Shown: positions 1 through 13,226, numbered from the stretch's first letter. The stretch is DNA of 64,000 nt from Tachypleus tridentatus (GCF_004210375.1 NC_134834.1:15981857-16045856); one strand, 5' to 3'. Notes: generated by a model from the letters alone, not told the origin. Numbers and translations are program-made.

Positions 1-820
1 GCCTGGAGTGTGGAAATGAACTGCCTTCTAGCCCTAACTGTAATTACAATAACAATCCGGTTAGGCAGACACGTGGTATATAAGGATCATTATTCGGAGT
101 GTAGTCTTGTAGGTAGGGCCTTGTATCACGTACAGTTTATGAATAAATTACACAAGAACACAATGCAGCGTTAGAGAAAGAAATTATAATTTTTTTTTCT
201 CTTCACTCACTATTATAAAACGATTTATTATTCTAGAAACAGCAAAAATATCCTTAGTACCTGAATTCAGAGCATGTTTTGTTCACGTGTTACATACCTA
301 TTACGTCAGCTTTGATACAGTGGTGTGATAACATAATTAGTTTTGTAAAATAAAGACGTTTGTGTCTTTATCTATTTTCGATAGGTCTACGACTACAAAC
401 AACGAAAAAAACAGAAAATTATTTTTTCCGGAATACTGTAAACTTCTGTTGAGAGAAAGGTAAAAACAGTAGACTCGTACCTCTTAGAAGACGGTTAGCT
501 GATCGCCATTTGTTTCTTAAATTGTACACCTGTTATCAGTTTTCTATTACAATTGGAAAACGTACCTCATCCCTTAGTATGCATAAGCATTTTCATGTTG
601 TAGCTCATATTTTAATGAAATTGTAATTCAAACTATTGACTTTGTTTTCCAAATTTGTTTGAAGCTTTCCAACTTTCTACTATGAATTTGAAAGTAAAGG
701 ATAGATCTCAACTGTTCTGACTCGCTTCTTTTTATCGCTGCTTAAACACCACTAACACTGCATTAGTGCCCGGAAAATGTCTTCTCTGTTTGACTAAGAA
801 GAGCATGAAAAAGGAACCAT
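1..820. other. AT-rich DNA; promoter-like cluster at its left edge
   Basis: No coding frame is supported. Near the left edge an E-box CACGTG (70-75) is followed directly by TATATAAG (77-84), and AATAAA lies at 142-147. That spacing of a TATA box and a poly(A) signal recalls an LTR, but too little sequence is present to decide. Confidence 0.3.
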
Positions 821-1024
821 TGCTAACATAAATTATTTTACTATATTTTAGGCTAACATAAATATATTGTACTATATTTTAGGCTAATATAAATTATTTT
901 ACTATATTTTAGGCTGATATAAATATATTTTACTATATTTTAGGCTAACATAAATATATTTTACTATATTTTAGGCTAACATAAATATATTTTACTATAT
1001 TTTAGGCTAATATAAATATATTTT
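821..1024 (+). repeat. 31-bp minisatellite, about 6.6 copies
   Basis: The monomer begins ggctaacataaatatatttt and continues to actatatttta. The first and third units differ (aattatttt). The array is extremely AT-rich and ends in unique DNA on both sides. Confidence 0.95.
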
Positions 1025-2483
1025 AACCCTTAGTTTGCTACAATCCCTATGTATTTTAATCACATGTAGAAAAACTCATCTGGTGTCATCGTAAATTAGA
1101 ATTTTTTCATTAACTTACATATTTGAAGATGGCCGCTCTTATGAACCAAAACGTTGCAGTTTAAATACTTAAAAACAAAACATTTTTACTGTAAAATTGA
1201 TCCTAATATGAACTTTAAATCATCCATTTAGAACATCGCCTATTGACAAGTAGGGTTTGTTTCATCTATGAACATTCTGTTAACAGAAATGTTATGCAAA
1301 AATTGATGTCGGGTATTGTTTAATTGAATTGGAAATCGGTAATACTGCTTGAAACCAGCAATTAGACCTTGTGCTGCTTGTAAGTAAGTTATACTATATG
1401 TTTTTTCCTTGATGTTACGTTCATTAGCAGTATTGGTTTGAATGTGTAACATACACAGATTTTTAATACGTTGTATTAAAACGATTTTGGAGCCTCGTGA
1501 TGTCGTTACTAGATGTCTCCTTCTATATAAACTTATTGGTTTTTCATCATCCAATAAAAAGTTGCTGTGAAATTAATTCGAGCTGCTTAACATTCTATTT
1601 AAGTCAGCGAATGAAAGTACATTAACGTTCAAAGAGGGTCTTGACATTAAGGCTTTCCAATCAGAAATAAATGTTTATGTTAATTAAAATATGATTTTTT
1701 CTAAAACATTTTAACCCTACAACCAAAGCTCCTAAGATGGTCGAACTTCGTGAAATGTTATTGGAATTATGGCCGAAAATACATTTAACACTGAATATGC
1801 AAAATTGATGAAAAATACATTCTCAAAGGACAGTATGTGTATTATATTAGCTGTACTCATTTCTGGAATCATGTTTAGTTCTAGTCTACGTAGGTAGCTT
1901 GATTCGATAAAAATCACATGTATATCTTTGTCATATGCGACTTCATTTGTCTATTTCAAATTTACAATTAAAAGTCCGTAAAAATAAGAATAACAAACAT
2001 TAGGCCTACTGGTTTCAACGTTTTGCCGGCTTTGATTCTACCTGCTTCTTACAATGTCACCAACTGGTGGTTCATAATGTTGGATATCTCACAGTGTTGT
2101 GAGATACCAGTACTTTCCACTGGAACATAGTCGTTGTTTATATTCACGGCATCTCACTCAGGGTCTGGATAAATAAGACGTAAGCCTTATGTAATGTTAT
2201 TACCTATTACATTTAGTCTCCAACGCACGAGTTTCAAGATAATTGATCTTCAAGGTTATAGTACCTCTTGTTGTGTTCCCCGGGAAGTGGGAGGTTATTA
2301 GTACCTAAAGAAAAAGCGAAAGCAATGGGAAGATAAAGTGGGCCTTATGGTATTGTTTATGGTAATAATTCACTATGGAGCCATCCGGAACGTGAATATA
2401 CCTATAGAGTTAGGAACGAAACAGGAGATAATTCTAATGTTTCTAAAAAAACGGGTAACAAAATTGAAAAATTGTATTTTACG
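1025..2483. other. Sparse AT-rich DNA without a supported gene
   Basis: It holds two dispersed motif copies of the form GAAG...AAACGTTG (1125-1159 on +, 2016-2048 on -), possibly from a retroelement end. The minus-strand 104-codon frame at 1240-1554 shows no domain I recognise, and its composition follows the AT bias. Confidence 0.35.
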
Positions 2484-2675
2484 CTTGTTTGTTTGTTTTA
2501 GAGCAAAGACATACCGGGATATCTGCTGTGACTACTACGTGGACACGAACCCCGGATTTTAGCGTTGTAATAGGGCAGTCCACATTCGACTATCTTTTGT
2601 ATCCACGGCATGGAATCGAACGCTGGATTTTAGCGACTGTATGTCTGCAAACTTATCTCTGTCCCACTAGAGGAC
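2484..2675 (-). mobile_element. Type B tRNA-head SINE with an internal duplication
   Basis: The minus strand carries the type B head (acttacaacgctaaaat, B-box-like segment) and the tail ending in caaac repeats. The head segment ggattttagcg occurs twice (about 2553 and 2622), so the head is duplicated or two copies are nested. An 80-codon frame overlapping it is not a gene. Confidence 0.7.
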
Positions 2676-2990
2676 AACATATTGTGATAGAAGAGATAGA
2701 ATACAAAACAAAGATTGAATATCACAATTAAAGGAAGAAATTAAGGTGGATAAGAAATTAAAGCTTTCAAAACGTAAACACTGGAGACGTCAGTACAAGT
2801 ATTACAGAAAAATAGTGTAATAATAGTAAGAAGAATAGAAAGAAGGACAAATAAGCGAGATGTAAAGGAGACAGAAAGTGAATATCTGAGATTAGTAAAG
2901 AGGAAGAGATAAGCTAACTATAATTATATAATTGCTGAAGGTAAGACAAGAATTCAGAGAAACGATTTTAAAGGTGCAGATGGAATCTGT

Positions 2991-3090
2991 CCTCCAGTGG
3001 GTTAGCCGTAACAGAATTGTCATACAATGCTAAAATCTTGGGTTCGATTTCCCGTGCAAATTGCTCGTTATGCAGCTTTGCGCAAGAAGA
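2991..3090 (+). mobile_element. Type B SINE, divergent
   Basis: It shows acaatgctaaaatcttgggttcgatttcccgt-type head sequence (GGTTCGATTTCC B-box) followed directly by the tail tgcagctttgcgc. Confidence 0.7.
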
Positions 3091-3585
3091 CAGATGAAAT
3101 AGTTAAAAACAGGGGTGACAGATAACAAAATAGTAACATATCACATCTGTAGAGATAAAAAAAAAACTTTTGCCAAGAATAAGAAACGTTGTTATGTGCT
3201 CGATTTTTCTTTCTGCCAGTTCAAGTTGCTGTTCAAGACAGTTCAGTCACTTTATGTTAATGGAGTATTGTCCATTTTATTATAGTTTCACTAAAATAAC
3301 TTAGTTTTTACTTTTTTTAACATTCCTGTGGCTTCTACTAATCGTGAAACCAAACACTCTTTATGGACGTTTCACATAACGATATTTTCTTACGGTGATT
3401 TTTGGGTGAGTGGGAAAATCGATGAATTAGAGAGTTAGTTACATATAAGTGAAAAAAAAACTACAACATTGTAGATGATAAACAAGTTCATGGTTTAAAA
3501 TCAGAAACTAAACGATGTTTGAGGAAGAACTAATAGATAAACTACTTATATTTATCTTGAGAAACTATCCTAACAAGAACGACGA

Positions 3586-3651
3586 CCCGTCAAGGCCAGG
3601 TGGATAAGGCACTCGACTCCGAAGGTCAAGGGTTCGAATCCCCGCTATAGG
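3586..3651 (+). mobile_element. Type A SINE head only
   Basis: This is a tRNA-like head fragment with A-box (aaggccaggtggataagg) and B-box (ggttcgaatcc), without the SINE body. It is probably a truncated copy; no matched acceptor stem is visible. Confidence 0.7.
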
Positions 3652-3850
3652 ACATTACAGAAAATAGAAGATTAATCTATCTTCAACAAGCGAGAAACCA
3701 GCAATTTCGTAGAGAGAGAGAGATACGGGATCTAAAACGAAATATTTATTTTAAATTAGTTAACAAGAAGTAAAAGCTTCAAACACTGGTATACAGGAAA
3801 GGGATTCTATACAGCAGATGTAGTGTGGTGGACATATTGTTATACATTCT

Positions 3851-4120
3851 TTTGGTCAGGTGAGTTAAGGCATTCGACTCGTAATCTAAGGGTCGAGGGT
3901 TCGAATCCCGGTTGCACCAAATATGCTCGCACTTTCAGCCGTGGAGGCGTTATAATGTGACGGTCAATCCCATTATTCGTTGGTAAAAGAGCACCCAAGA
4001 GTGGGCGGTGGGTGGTGATGACTACCTGCCTTCCCTCTTGTTTTACACTGCTAAGTTAAGGATGGCTAGCGCAGATAGCCCTCGAGCAGCTTTGCGCGAA
4101 ATTAAAAAACAACAACAATA
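3851..4120 (+). mobile_element. Type A SINE, near full length
   Basis: It contains a tRNA-like head with B-box ggttcgaatcc, body landmarks cagccgtggaggcgttata, gagtgggcggtgggtggtga and gctagcgcagatagccctcg, and a tail tttgcgcgaaatt followed by (caa)n. Confidence 0.95.
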
Positions 4121-6380
4121 AGGATAGCTTTTTATGCTCGCATCGTGACTTTCGTATATCAGTTAAGCCTACTGATACGATAATGTTTGTTATTGGACTA
4201 CAGAAAACTCAATGTTTATCGTTTATTCTTCCTTGCTAGATGTAAGTAACTTACAGTATATTTATATAATAAGTATCCAGTGTCGAATAAGATATTTGTA
4301 AATAAGAAAAGACAAGGAAAAGCAGTGAAATAATAAGTCTATGGTGCAGTCATTCATATTAAATCTAGTTTGTAATGTACTTTTCACATCACACGAAGTT
4401 GAACATTATAGGAATAGAGTGAAACTTATGTCTAAATTATAAAAAACAACAACTTCGACAGCGCTATGTAGTAATTAAGGGATTGCTTAAAATACGTTTA
4501 TACATAACAGAAAGGATTTTGTACGTTATACTAAAACGATCGAGGAGCCTTACCGCTTCCTTGTAGTTCATGTCTAGTAATGCTCTATTTAAACAGTACA
4601 TCCTGATAAGAACGCCTTTCTATAACTTTTCAGCTCAAAGCGTACCACATATTCTTGTTTAGTCACCATAATCCGTCTAGTGTAATGAAAACGACAGCTC
4701 TCCAATATCTGTTACCACATTCTAATCGTGCAGAAGTACTAGCACGTGCTCGTGTGCACGGGCTGGATTTGGGAGCAAAATACAGAGAAGAGCAAAAAAA
4801 GCTTCACTTATTTATGGTGAATCTAGTGAATACATAAAAATAGAAGACAACAGCCCCCCCCCCTAATTCAGTCTGCGCTAATATAAAATAGTATGAATCA
4901 TCGCTTCATTCTCCGAAAGTTCAGCGAATATGTGAATGGAAACCATCTTTGTTCACATCACGTGTATTGCTTTTCCCAAAAAGAAATGATTTTTTGTAGT
5001 GTGATGTTACCTGAACGACTTTTGACACTGACCTTTGTGTTTGTGGATTCTCAACTACAACAAAAACACTGCTCTTTGACTACAGATGGGGAATGCCTGT
5101 TCGCAAATCTCTGAATGGTCAACGTCTCCAAAGTTACTTCATACTCCGTTGTATTTTTCAATACCATCGATTACAAGAAATATATCTGTCTTGGAAATCC
5201 TAAATTCCTGGTCTGAAGACATCTTTGTTATCTGATTATATGATTATATTTTTTTCTGTTGTGTGTTGTTTGTTAACATTCAAAGCATAGGAGAGAAATA
5301 ACAATATAACTCCTGTAAAAACGTTTTTCCCTCCTTACCACAGCGTATCGTGGCAAAACAATCGTCTTATAATCTCATAAGTAATGTTTTAGTTTGACAA
5401 GATCAGGTGAGAGCTTGTGTTTTCAAAGTTTATCTTGTTGTTTTTCACAGTTCTTAAGTATTATATTTAGATGATTGTCTGAAGTACTCATTTTTTTGTA
5501 TTTAAAAAATAAAGCCAGTTTTCAACATTGTTACAATATTGCATTAGTTATATCCGACAGAGACTAAAGTTGTTTCTTGAGCTTGTGTTACGCTATTGGC
5601 GGACAATTCTCGTTTGGATTAAAAACGGTATATTTAGGTATTTGCTTGTAGCTTGTATAGTGATAACTCTTCTCCTTGTCACGTGCTTAAGGACTTCCTG
5701 GTCTTAAACAAGATGGAATGTGTGTATGGTTGAAAGGAGAGTTACCCTCTGAACTAGCCTTCCTCTGGTATTCTAAAGGACAACTTGAGTCTTAACAAGC
5801 CTTATTCACCAAACCGTGGAAATGCATAATTAAGAAGCCGTCATAGGTGTTTCATTAGGTGTAATTAACCCGTGATGTTTGTCGGTTAATTTGACAATTG
5901 ATAAGCACTTCACTTTTCTAACGTTCACGCAAAATTTACGATGAGAGAATACATGGTAACATACATAAATTTAAATGTGTAATTAACAAGTGAGTTAACC
6001 TAATCAGTGGAAGATGGATTCTACTTTTCATAACTTAACTCTTGAAAACCCTCGAGTAGAAAACAAGGTGTGAAAATCACGCTGTTATTTTCACTTTTCT
6101 TACTGGTTATTAAATTTTTTTACTTGAAGCCAACTGAAAAAAAAATATTTTTTCATTTATTAAGAGATTTGAATAATTCACTCTGACGTGAGTGTTATCT
6201 TTCTTCGTCACTTTAAAATATTTAAGAAGATATTTTTTATCTTTTTTTGTAGAAATCTAACTTTAAGTATCGATTACTAAACTCTCTGAGAAGTTCTTTT
6301 TTAAATGTAAACTAAAAGTCTTAAGTTAGTAAAAATTATTTTGATGTACTTCGACCCAACTCTTATGTTAATAACGTAAA
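4121..6380. other. AT-rich DNA without a supported gene
   Basis: Only short AT-driven open frames are present, for example 4655-4837 and 4893-5114. There is a C9 run at about 4855. No SINE body, array or known protein motif was seen. Confidence 0.45.
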
Positions 6381-6402
6381 ACGTCACGTGACCTCGTGAC
6401 GT
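6381..6402. promoter_or_regulatory. E-box/CRE inverted repeat, promoter-like
   Basis: Seven-base arms ACGTCAC (6381-6387) and GTGACGT (6396-6402) flank an E-box, with GTCACGTGAC at 6383-6392. CRE half-sites and a CLEAR/USF-type E-box thus sit together in an otherwise AT-rich stretch. A donor-like cAAAG|GTAACT occurs at about 6558, so a non-coding first exon is conceivable. No coding partner is visible. Confidence 0.3.
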
Positions 6403-6892
6403 ATAGGGAGTCCTGGTTGAAATGTTGGGTGGTTGCGATCCTGCAATAAGCCAAGCTGTTTTTCACAGCGCAAGTAGAGACTATATTAGCTTGAACCTCT
6501 GGGTGGTTCTTTTCGGACACTGTCATTAAGGCTGTTTGTTCTTTTGAAAAATCTCAAAGGTAACTTAAGTTATTCTCAAAATTCTATTACGTTCTGTAAA
6601 ATGTAGAGTTGTGTGTCACTTTTCCATAAGAAGTGCATATACATAACTCTAAGTAATGTAAGACGCAGGCACTCGCTGTCTATTTGAAACCCACGTATTT
6701 CATTAACGAAAGATAATTAGGTTAGCTGTAGTTATTTGTTACCATATATGATTTTACAAAGTCATTCCAAAGACTTTTTTATTATTTTCATTTGCATATT
6801 TTAATTATCAAACACAAAGTTTTGAAACAGCTCTTTTGTAGGATTGTGCTATTATATTAATTTATATGTAACGTTTTGTCTGTAACTGTAAG

Positions 6893-8073
6893 ACTGTCTT
6901 GTCTACATGACACTTCTATTTTGTACCCCCACTGTCTTGTCTATATGACACTTCTATTTTGTACCCCAACTGTCCTGTATATATGACACTTCTATTTTGT
7001 ACCCTCACTGTCTTGTCTATATGACACTCCTATTTTGTACCCCCACTGTCCTGTCTATATGCCACTTCTATTTTGTACCCCCACTGTCTTGTCTATATGA
7101 CACTTCTATTTTGTACCCCCACTGTCTTGTCTTTATGACACTTCTATTTTGTACCCTCACTGTCTTGTCTATATGACACTTCTATTTTGTACCCTCACTG
7201 TCTTGTCTATATGACACTTCTATTTTGTACCCTCACTGTCTTGTCTATATGACACTTCTATTTTGTACCCCACTGTCTTGTCTATATGACACTTCTATTT
7301 TGTATCCCCACTGTCTTGTCTATATGACACTTCTGTTTTTGTTGCCCGCACTGTCTTGTCTGTATGACACTTCTGTTTTTGTACCTCCACTGTCTTGTCT
7401 ATATGACACTTCTGTTTGGTACCCCCACTGTCTTGATCTATATGACACTTCTATTTTGTACCCCCACTGTCTTGTCTATATATGACACTTCTATTTTTGT
7501 TGCCCTCACTGTCTTGTCTATATGACACTTCTATTTTGTACCCCCACTGTCTTGTCTATATGACACTTCTGTTTTGTTGCCCCCACTGTGTCTTGTCTAT
7601 ATGACACTTCTATTTTGTACCCCCACTGTCTTGTCTATATGACACTTCTATTTTGTACCCCCACTGTCTTGTCTATATGACACTTCTATTTTGTACCCCC
7701 ACTGTCTTGTCTATATGACACTTCTATTTTGTACCCCCACTGTCTTGACTATATGACACTTCTATTTTGTACCCCCACTGTCTTGTCTATATGACACTTC
7801 TATTTTGTACCCCCACTGTCTTGTCTATATGACACTTCTATTTTGTACCCCACTGTCTTGTCTATATGACACTTCTATTTTGTACCCTCACTGTCTTGTC
7901 TATATGACACTTCTATTTTGTACCCCCACTGTCTTGTCTATATGACACTTCTATTTTGTACCCTCACTGTCTTGTCTATATGACACTTCTATTTTGTACC
8001 CCCACTGTCTTGTCTATATGACACTTCTATTTTGTACCCCCACTGTCTTGTCTATATGACACTCCTATTTTGT
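6893..8073 (+). repeat. 38-bp minisatellite, about 31 copies
   Basis: The monomer begins actgtcttgtctatatgaca and continues to gtaccccc. Variation is mostly in the C-run (ccccc, ccctc, cccc) and in a ttttgt/ttgcccg variant around 7330-7390 and 7496-7590. The last copy changes to gtcacc. The 86-codon frame at 7225-7485 is a by-product of the repeat. Confidence 0.97.
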
Positions 8074-8659
8074 CACCAGATCTTCTGCTCCACAAGATGT
8101 ATTCAGCTAGTTATATTGATTTTGTGAACAGTTAGACACTAACATATGGTCATAATCTTCAGCTAGGAGTTTGGATCGATACCAGTGCTATCTTTTTGTT
8201 TCATTCGAGACAGTTACGTATTGTTACCTTGATTTGTTACTGATCCCCTTAACGGAGATTTCACTTCACCAGGTTGTTTCTCACTGGCATAATACACCAA
8301 TAAAATCATTGGGTTGTGGTCGTTGTATTGATGGTTGAGTTACCAGGGCAACGCAGTGTTTGCTCACTCGTAAGTGTTATGGTTGATAAGATAAGGCACA
8401 AATATCATCCTTCCAACTGGCCCTTTTCCCAGTAGAACATCAATCTACGAAGAAATAACACCGTCTATCTTGAAGCTGCATCATTAGGAGAAACAGTAGA
8501 ACTGATTTCAGCAAAAGGAAGTTTATTTTTCTATGACATGACTTAGTCAGGCAGGATTGATGCCTGCACAGAACAGAACAAATAATGCTTGAATTTTGTG
8601 TGCTATAACACGAATATCTCTTGGTTTTAACTTGGTTAGAACTTCCGAGGTGGGGTATT
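8074..8659. other. Unique spacer between two arrays
   Basis: 586 bp of ordinary-composition DNA separate the 38-bp and 36-bp arrays. The minus-strand 78-codon frame at 8440-8676 has no recognisable features and runs into the array edge. Confidence 0.45.
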
Positions 8660-11600
8660 TTTATTGTTTTTAACATCTGATTATGGCTGGTATGACATTG
8701 TTGTTTTTAATGTCTAATTATGACTGGTATGACATTGTTGTTTTAACATCTGATTATGGCTGGTATGACGTTGTTTTAACATCTGATTATGACTGGTGTG
8801 ATACTGTTGTTTTTAACATCTGATTATGGCTGGTATGACATTGTTGTTTTAACATCTGATTATGGCTGGTATGACATTGTTGTTTTAACATTTGATTATG
8901 GCTGGTATGACATTGTTGTTTTTAATATCTAATTATGACTGGTATGGCATTGTTGTTTATCATCTGATTATGGCTGGTATGACATTGTTGTTTTTAATAT
9001 CTAATTATGACTGGTATGGCATTGTTGTTTATCATCTGATTATGGCTGGTATGACGTTGTTTTAACATCTGATTATGACTGGTGTGATACTGTTGTTTTT
9101 AACATCTGATTATGACTGGTATGACATTGTTGTTTTAACATCTGATTATGGCTGGTATGACATTGTTGTTTTAACATCTGATTATGGCTGGTGTGACATT
9201 GTTGTTTTAACATCTGATTATGGCTGGTGTGATATTGTTGTTTTAACATCTGATTATGGCTGGTGTGAGATTGTTGTTTTAACATCTGATTATGGCTGGT
9301 ATGACATTATTGTTTTAACATCTGATTATTACTGGTGTGATACTGTTGTTTTTAACATCTGATTATGACTGGTATGACATTGTTGTTTTAACATCTGATT
9401 ATGGCTGGTATGACATTATTGTTTTAACATCTGATTATGGCTGGTATGACATTGTTGTTTTAACATCTGATTATGGCTGGTATGACATTGTTGTTTTAAC
9501 ATCTGATTATGGCTGGTATGACATTGTTGTTTTAACATCTGATTATGGCTGGTATGACATTATTGTTTTAACATCTGATTATGGCTGGTGTGATATTGTT
9601 GTTTTAACATCTGATTATGGCTGGTATGACATTGTTGTTTTTAATATCTAATTATGACTGGTATGATATTGTTGTTTTAACATCTGATTATGGCTGGTAT
9701 GACATTATTGTTTTAACATCTGATTATGACTGGTGTGATACTGTTGTTTTTAACATCTGGTTATGGCTGGTATGACATTGTTGTTTTAACATCTGATTAT
9801 GGCTGGTATGACATTGTTGTTTATCATCTGATTATGGCTGGTATGACATTGTTGTTTTTAACATCTGATTATGGCTGGTATGACATTGTTGTTTTAACAT
9901 CTGATTATGGCTGGTATGACATTGTTGTTTTAACATCTGATTATGGCTGGTATGACATTGTTGTTTTTAATATCTAATTATGACTGGTATGGCATTGTTG
10001 TTTATCATCTGATTATGGCTGGTATGACGTTGTTTTAACATCTGATTATGACTGGTGTGATACTGTTGTTTTTAACATCTGATTATGACTGGTATGACAT
10101 TGTTGTTTTAACATCTGATTATGGCTGGTATGACATTGTTGTTTTAACATCTGATTATGGCTGGTGTGACATTGTTGTTTTAACATCTGATTATGGCTGG
10201 TGTGACATTGTTGTTTTAACATCTGATTATGGCTGGTGTGATAATGTTGTTTTAACATCTGATTATGGCTGGTATGACATTGTTGTTTTAACATCTGATT
10301 ATGACTGATGTGATATTGTTGTTTTAACATCTGATTATGACTGGTGTGATACTGTTGTTTTAACATCTGATTATGACTGATGTGATATTGTTGTTTTAAC
10401 ATCTGATTATAGCTGGTATGACATTGTTGTTTTAACATCTTATTATGACTGGTGTGATACTGTTGTTTTTAACATCTGATTATGGCTGGTATGACATTGT
10501 TGTTTTAACATCTGATTATGGCTGGTATGACATTATTGTTTTAACATCTGATTATGACTGGTGTGATACAGTTGTTTTTAACATCTGATTATGACTGGTA
10601 TGACATTGTTGTTTTAACATCTGATTATGGCTGGTATGACATTATTGTTTTAACATCTGATTATGACTGATGTGATACTGTTGTTTTTAACATCTGATTA
10701 TGACTGGTATGACATTGTTGTTTTAACATCTGATTATGGCTGGTATGACATTGTTGTTTTAACATCTGATTATGGCTGGTATGACATTATTGTTTTAACA
10801 TCTGATTATGGCTGGTGTGATATTGTTGTTTTAACATCTGATTATGGCTGGTATGACATTATTGTTTTAACATCTGATTATTACTGGTGTGATACTGTTG
10901 TTTTTAACATCTGATTATGACTGGTATGACATTGTTGTTTTAACATCTGATTATGGCTGGTATGACATTATTGTTTTAACATCTGATTATGGCTGGTATG
11001 ACATTGTTGTTTTAACATCTGATTATGGCTGGTATGACATTGTTGTTTTAACATCTGATTATGGCTGGTATGACATTGTTGTTTTAACATCTGATTATGG
11101 CTGGTATGACATTGTTGTTTTAACATCTGATTATGGCTGGTATGACATTGTTGTTTTAACATCTGATTATGGCTGGTATGACATTGTTGTTTTAACATCT
11201 GATTATGGCTGGTGTGATATTGTTTTTTTTTAATATCTAATTATGACTGGTATGACGTTGTTTTAACATCTGATTATGACTGGTGTGATACTGTTGTTTT
11301 TAACATCTGATTATGGCTGGTATGACATTGTTGTTTTAACATCTGATTATGGCTGGTGTGATACTGTTGTTTTTAACATCTGATTATGGCTGGTATGACA
11401 TTGTTGTTTTAACATCTGATTATGGCTGGTGTGACATTATTGTTTTAACATCTGATTATGGCTGGTGTGACATTGTTTTTTTTAATATCTAATTATGACT
11501 GGTATGACATTGTTGTTTTAACATCTGATTATGGCTGGTGTGACATTGTTTTTTTAATATCTAATTATGACTGGTATGACATTATTGTTTTAACATCTGA

Positions 11601-11941
11601 TTATGGCTGGTATGACATTGTTGTTTTAACATCTGATTATGGCTGGTGTGATATTGTTTTTTTTTAATATCTAATTATGACTGGTATGACGTTGTTTTAA
11701 CATCTGATTATGACTGGTGTGATACTGTTGTTTTTAACATCTGATTATGGCTGGTATGACATTGTTGTTTTAACATCTGATTATGGCTGGTATGACATTG
11801 TTGTTTTAACATCTGATTATGGCTGGTGTGACATTATTGTTTTAACATCTGATTATGGCTGGTGTGACATTGTTTTTTTTAATATCTAATTATGACTGGT
11901 ATGACATTGTTGTTTTAACATCTGATTATGGCTGGTGTAAT
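8660..11941 (+). repeat. 36-bp minisatellite, about 91 copies
   Basis: The monomer contains taacatctgattatggctgg then tatgacattgttgttt. Because 36 is divisible by three, several frames stay open: the plus strand reads repeats of LTSDYGWYDIVV and the minus strand repeats of MLKQQCHTSHNQ, giving frames up to 130 codons. Frames break wherever a unit is 35, 37 or 33 bp. Variant blocks recur: a marked block at about 9001 reappears at 9974 (973 bp apart), and another at 11231 reappears at 11665 (434 bp). I regard none of these frames as genes. Confidence 0.97.
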
Positions 11942-12660
11942 ATCGCGTTACTGTCATCGAAAAGTTTAAAACTATCTTACATATACAGAGGTTCATTGTT
12001 TCAAGTCCAAAACTGCAGTAGTTCGAACAAGAAATTGGTCAAACATTTAATACACATTGCGAAACATAAAGAAAACAATAACAATTAGCTTTGAAGGTAA
12101 CTTAACTTCTACTTCATAAACACAGAAATGTATTTCAAGGTTAACACTGTAGTATATTAGGACCCAGTTACACCTCTTTCAGTTAAGTTTCCCTTCACCT
12201 GATATATGAAATTTGACGGACGTGACTTGCGGTACAGAATGAAGTTCCCTATTATATGAGCTGTCATAAAATAAGAAAAGGAACGTGCTAGTAAATGATT
12301 GCCAATTTCACGCCCAACATAAAACTTCTATCAGACTTTTATAACCAAAGATATAGTGAAAGTAATTACAGCCATCTTAACGATCTGATGAATATGTATA
12401 CCGAAACCATCTGGCTTCATGTAAACAGTATGCTACTATTGTGGCGATACATTGTAAACATTGAACAGCTTTGGTTCAGTATTTTAATTCGAGTTTCACT
12501 GCGAGTGCCTCCTCGTCTGGATTGTGCTTCAGGGTAAGACGTAGATTTGGAAGCTGGGTTTACTTAATAGTATAAGGCAATAACCTCGTTTATCAAACGC
12601 GAACCAAATTTTGTGATATAAACCACCACTATTGGGATTTAATCGGTATGTGTGTGTGTT
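11942..12660. other. Unique DNA right of the 36-bp array
   Basis: No repeat or convincing gene is recognised. The 80-codon frame at 12295-12537 has no motif I know. Confidence 0.4.
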
Positions 12661-12780
12661 TTTGTTTTTTTTCTTAAAGCAAAGCCACGTCAGTCTATCT
12701 GCTGAGCCCACCGAGGGGAATCGAACCCTTGATTTTAGCGTTGTAAATCCGTAGACTTGCCTCTGTACAAGCGAGGGGCA
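12661..12780 (-). mobile_element. Type B SINE
   Basis: Plus-strand landmarks are gctgagcccaccgagggg, aatcgaaccc and gattttagcgttgtaaatcc, that is, the reverse complement of the type B head and link. The tail lies at the left (T-rich). Confidence 0.85.
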
Positions 12781-13110
12781 TTTAATCAGTAGAAAAGATT
12801 CATACACTGCTAATGAATCATCTGTTGAGGTGGTTTTTATTCCTTACTTGAGGCCGCAGTGAAAGATATAGAAATTGAAAACGAATTCTCTTTTACAACT
12901 GGATAGCACTGATAGCTACAGTAAAGAAACATCAACTGAAAGAGGTTAGACTTAAATTTTAAACATTTGAAACTTTTCGTTGCTGTGAGGAGCAACTGTT
13001 TAGAAAGTGAATACCATTTCATTTTGGTATAGAATGACCAAAAACAAAGGCAATAAAATACAAAGGAATTTAAATATTTCAGAGCATTGTATGTGATACA
13101 ATACAAACGC

Positions 13111-13226
13111 GAGATGGCGCTCTCAGTAGCTTAGGATTAGTCTGAAAGCTTATAACGCTAAAAACCGTGATTCGATACCCATTCTGGGCGCATTGTGTAG
13201 CTTTGTGCTTAACAACAAACAAACAT
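13111..13226 (+). mobile_element. Type B SINE
   Basis: The head contains cttataacgctaaaaaccg and a gattcgatacc B-box-like stretch. The tail is cattgtgtagctttgtgct followed by acaacaaacaaac. Confidence 0.85.

Noticed and set aside
1240..1554. 104-codon minus frame
   Set aside because: No domain, hydrophobic pattern or neighbouring signals. Composition follows the local AT bias. Kept only as a remark on the region.
10046..10438. 130-codon minus frame with 12-residue periodicity, plus similar frames in the same array
   Set aside because: It is created by a stop-free 36-bp monomer. Frames end wherever unit length changes, and the opposite strand is equally open, so there is no sign of coding selection.
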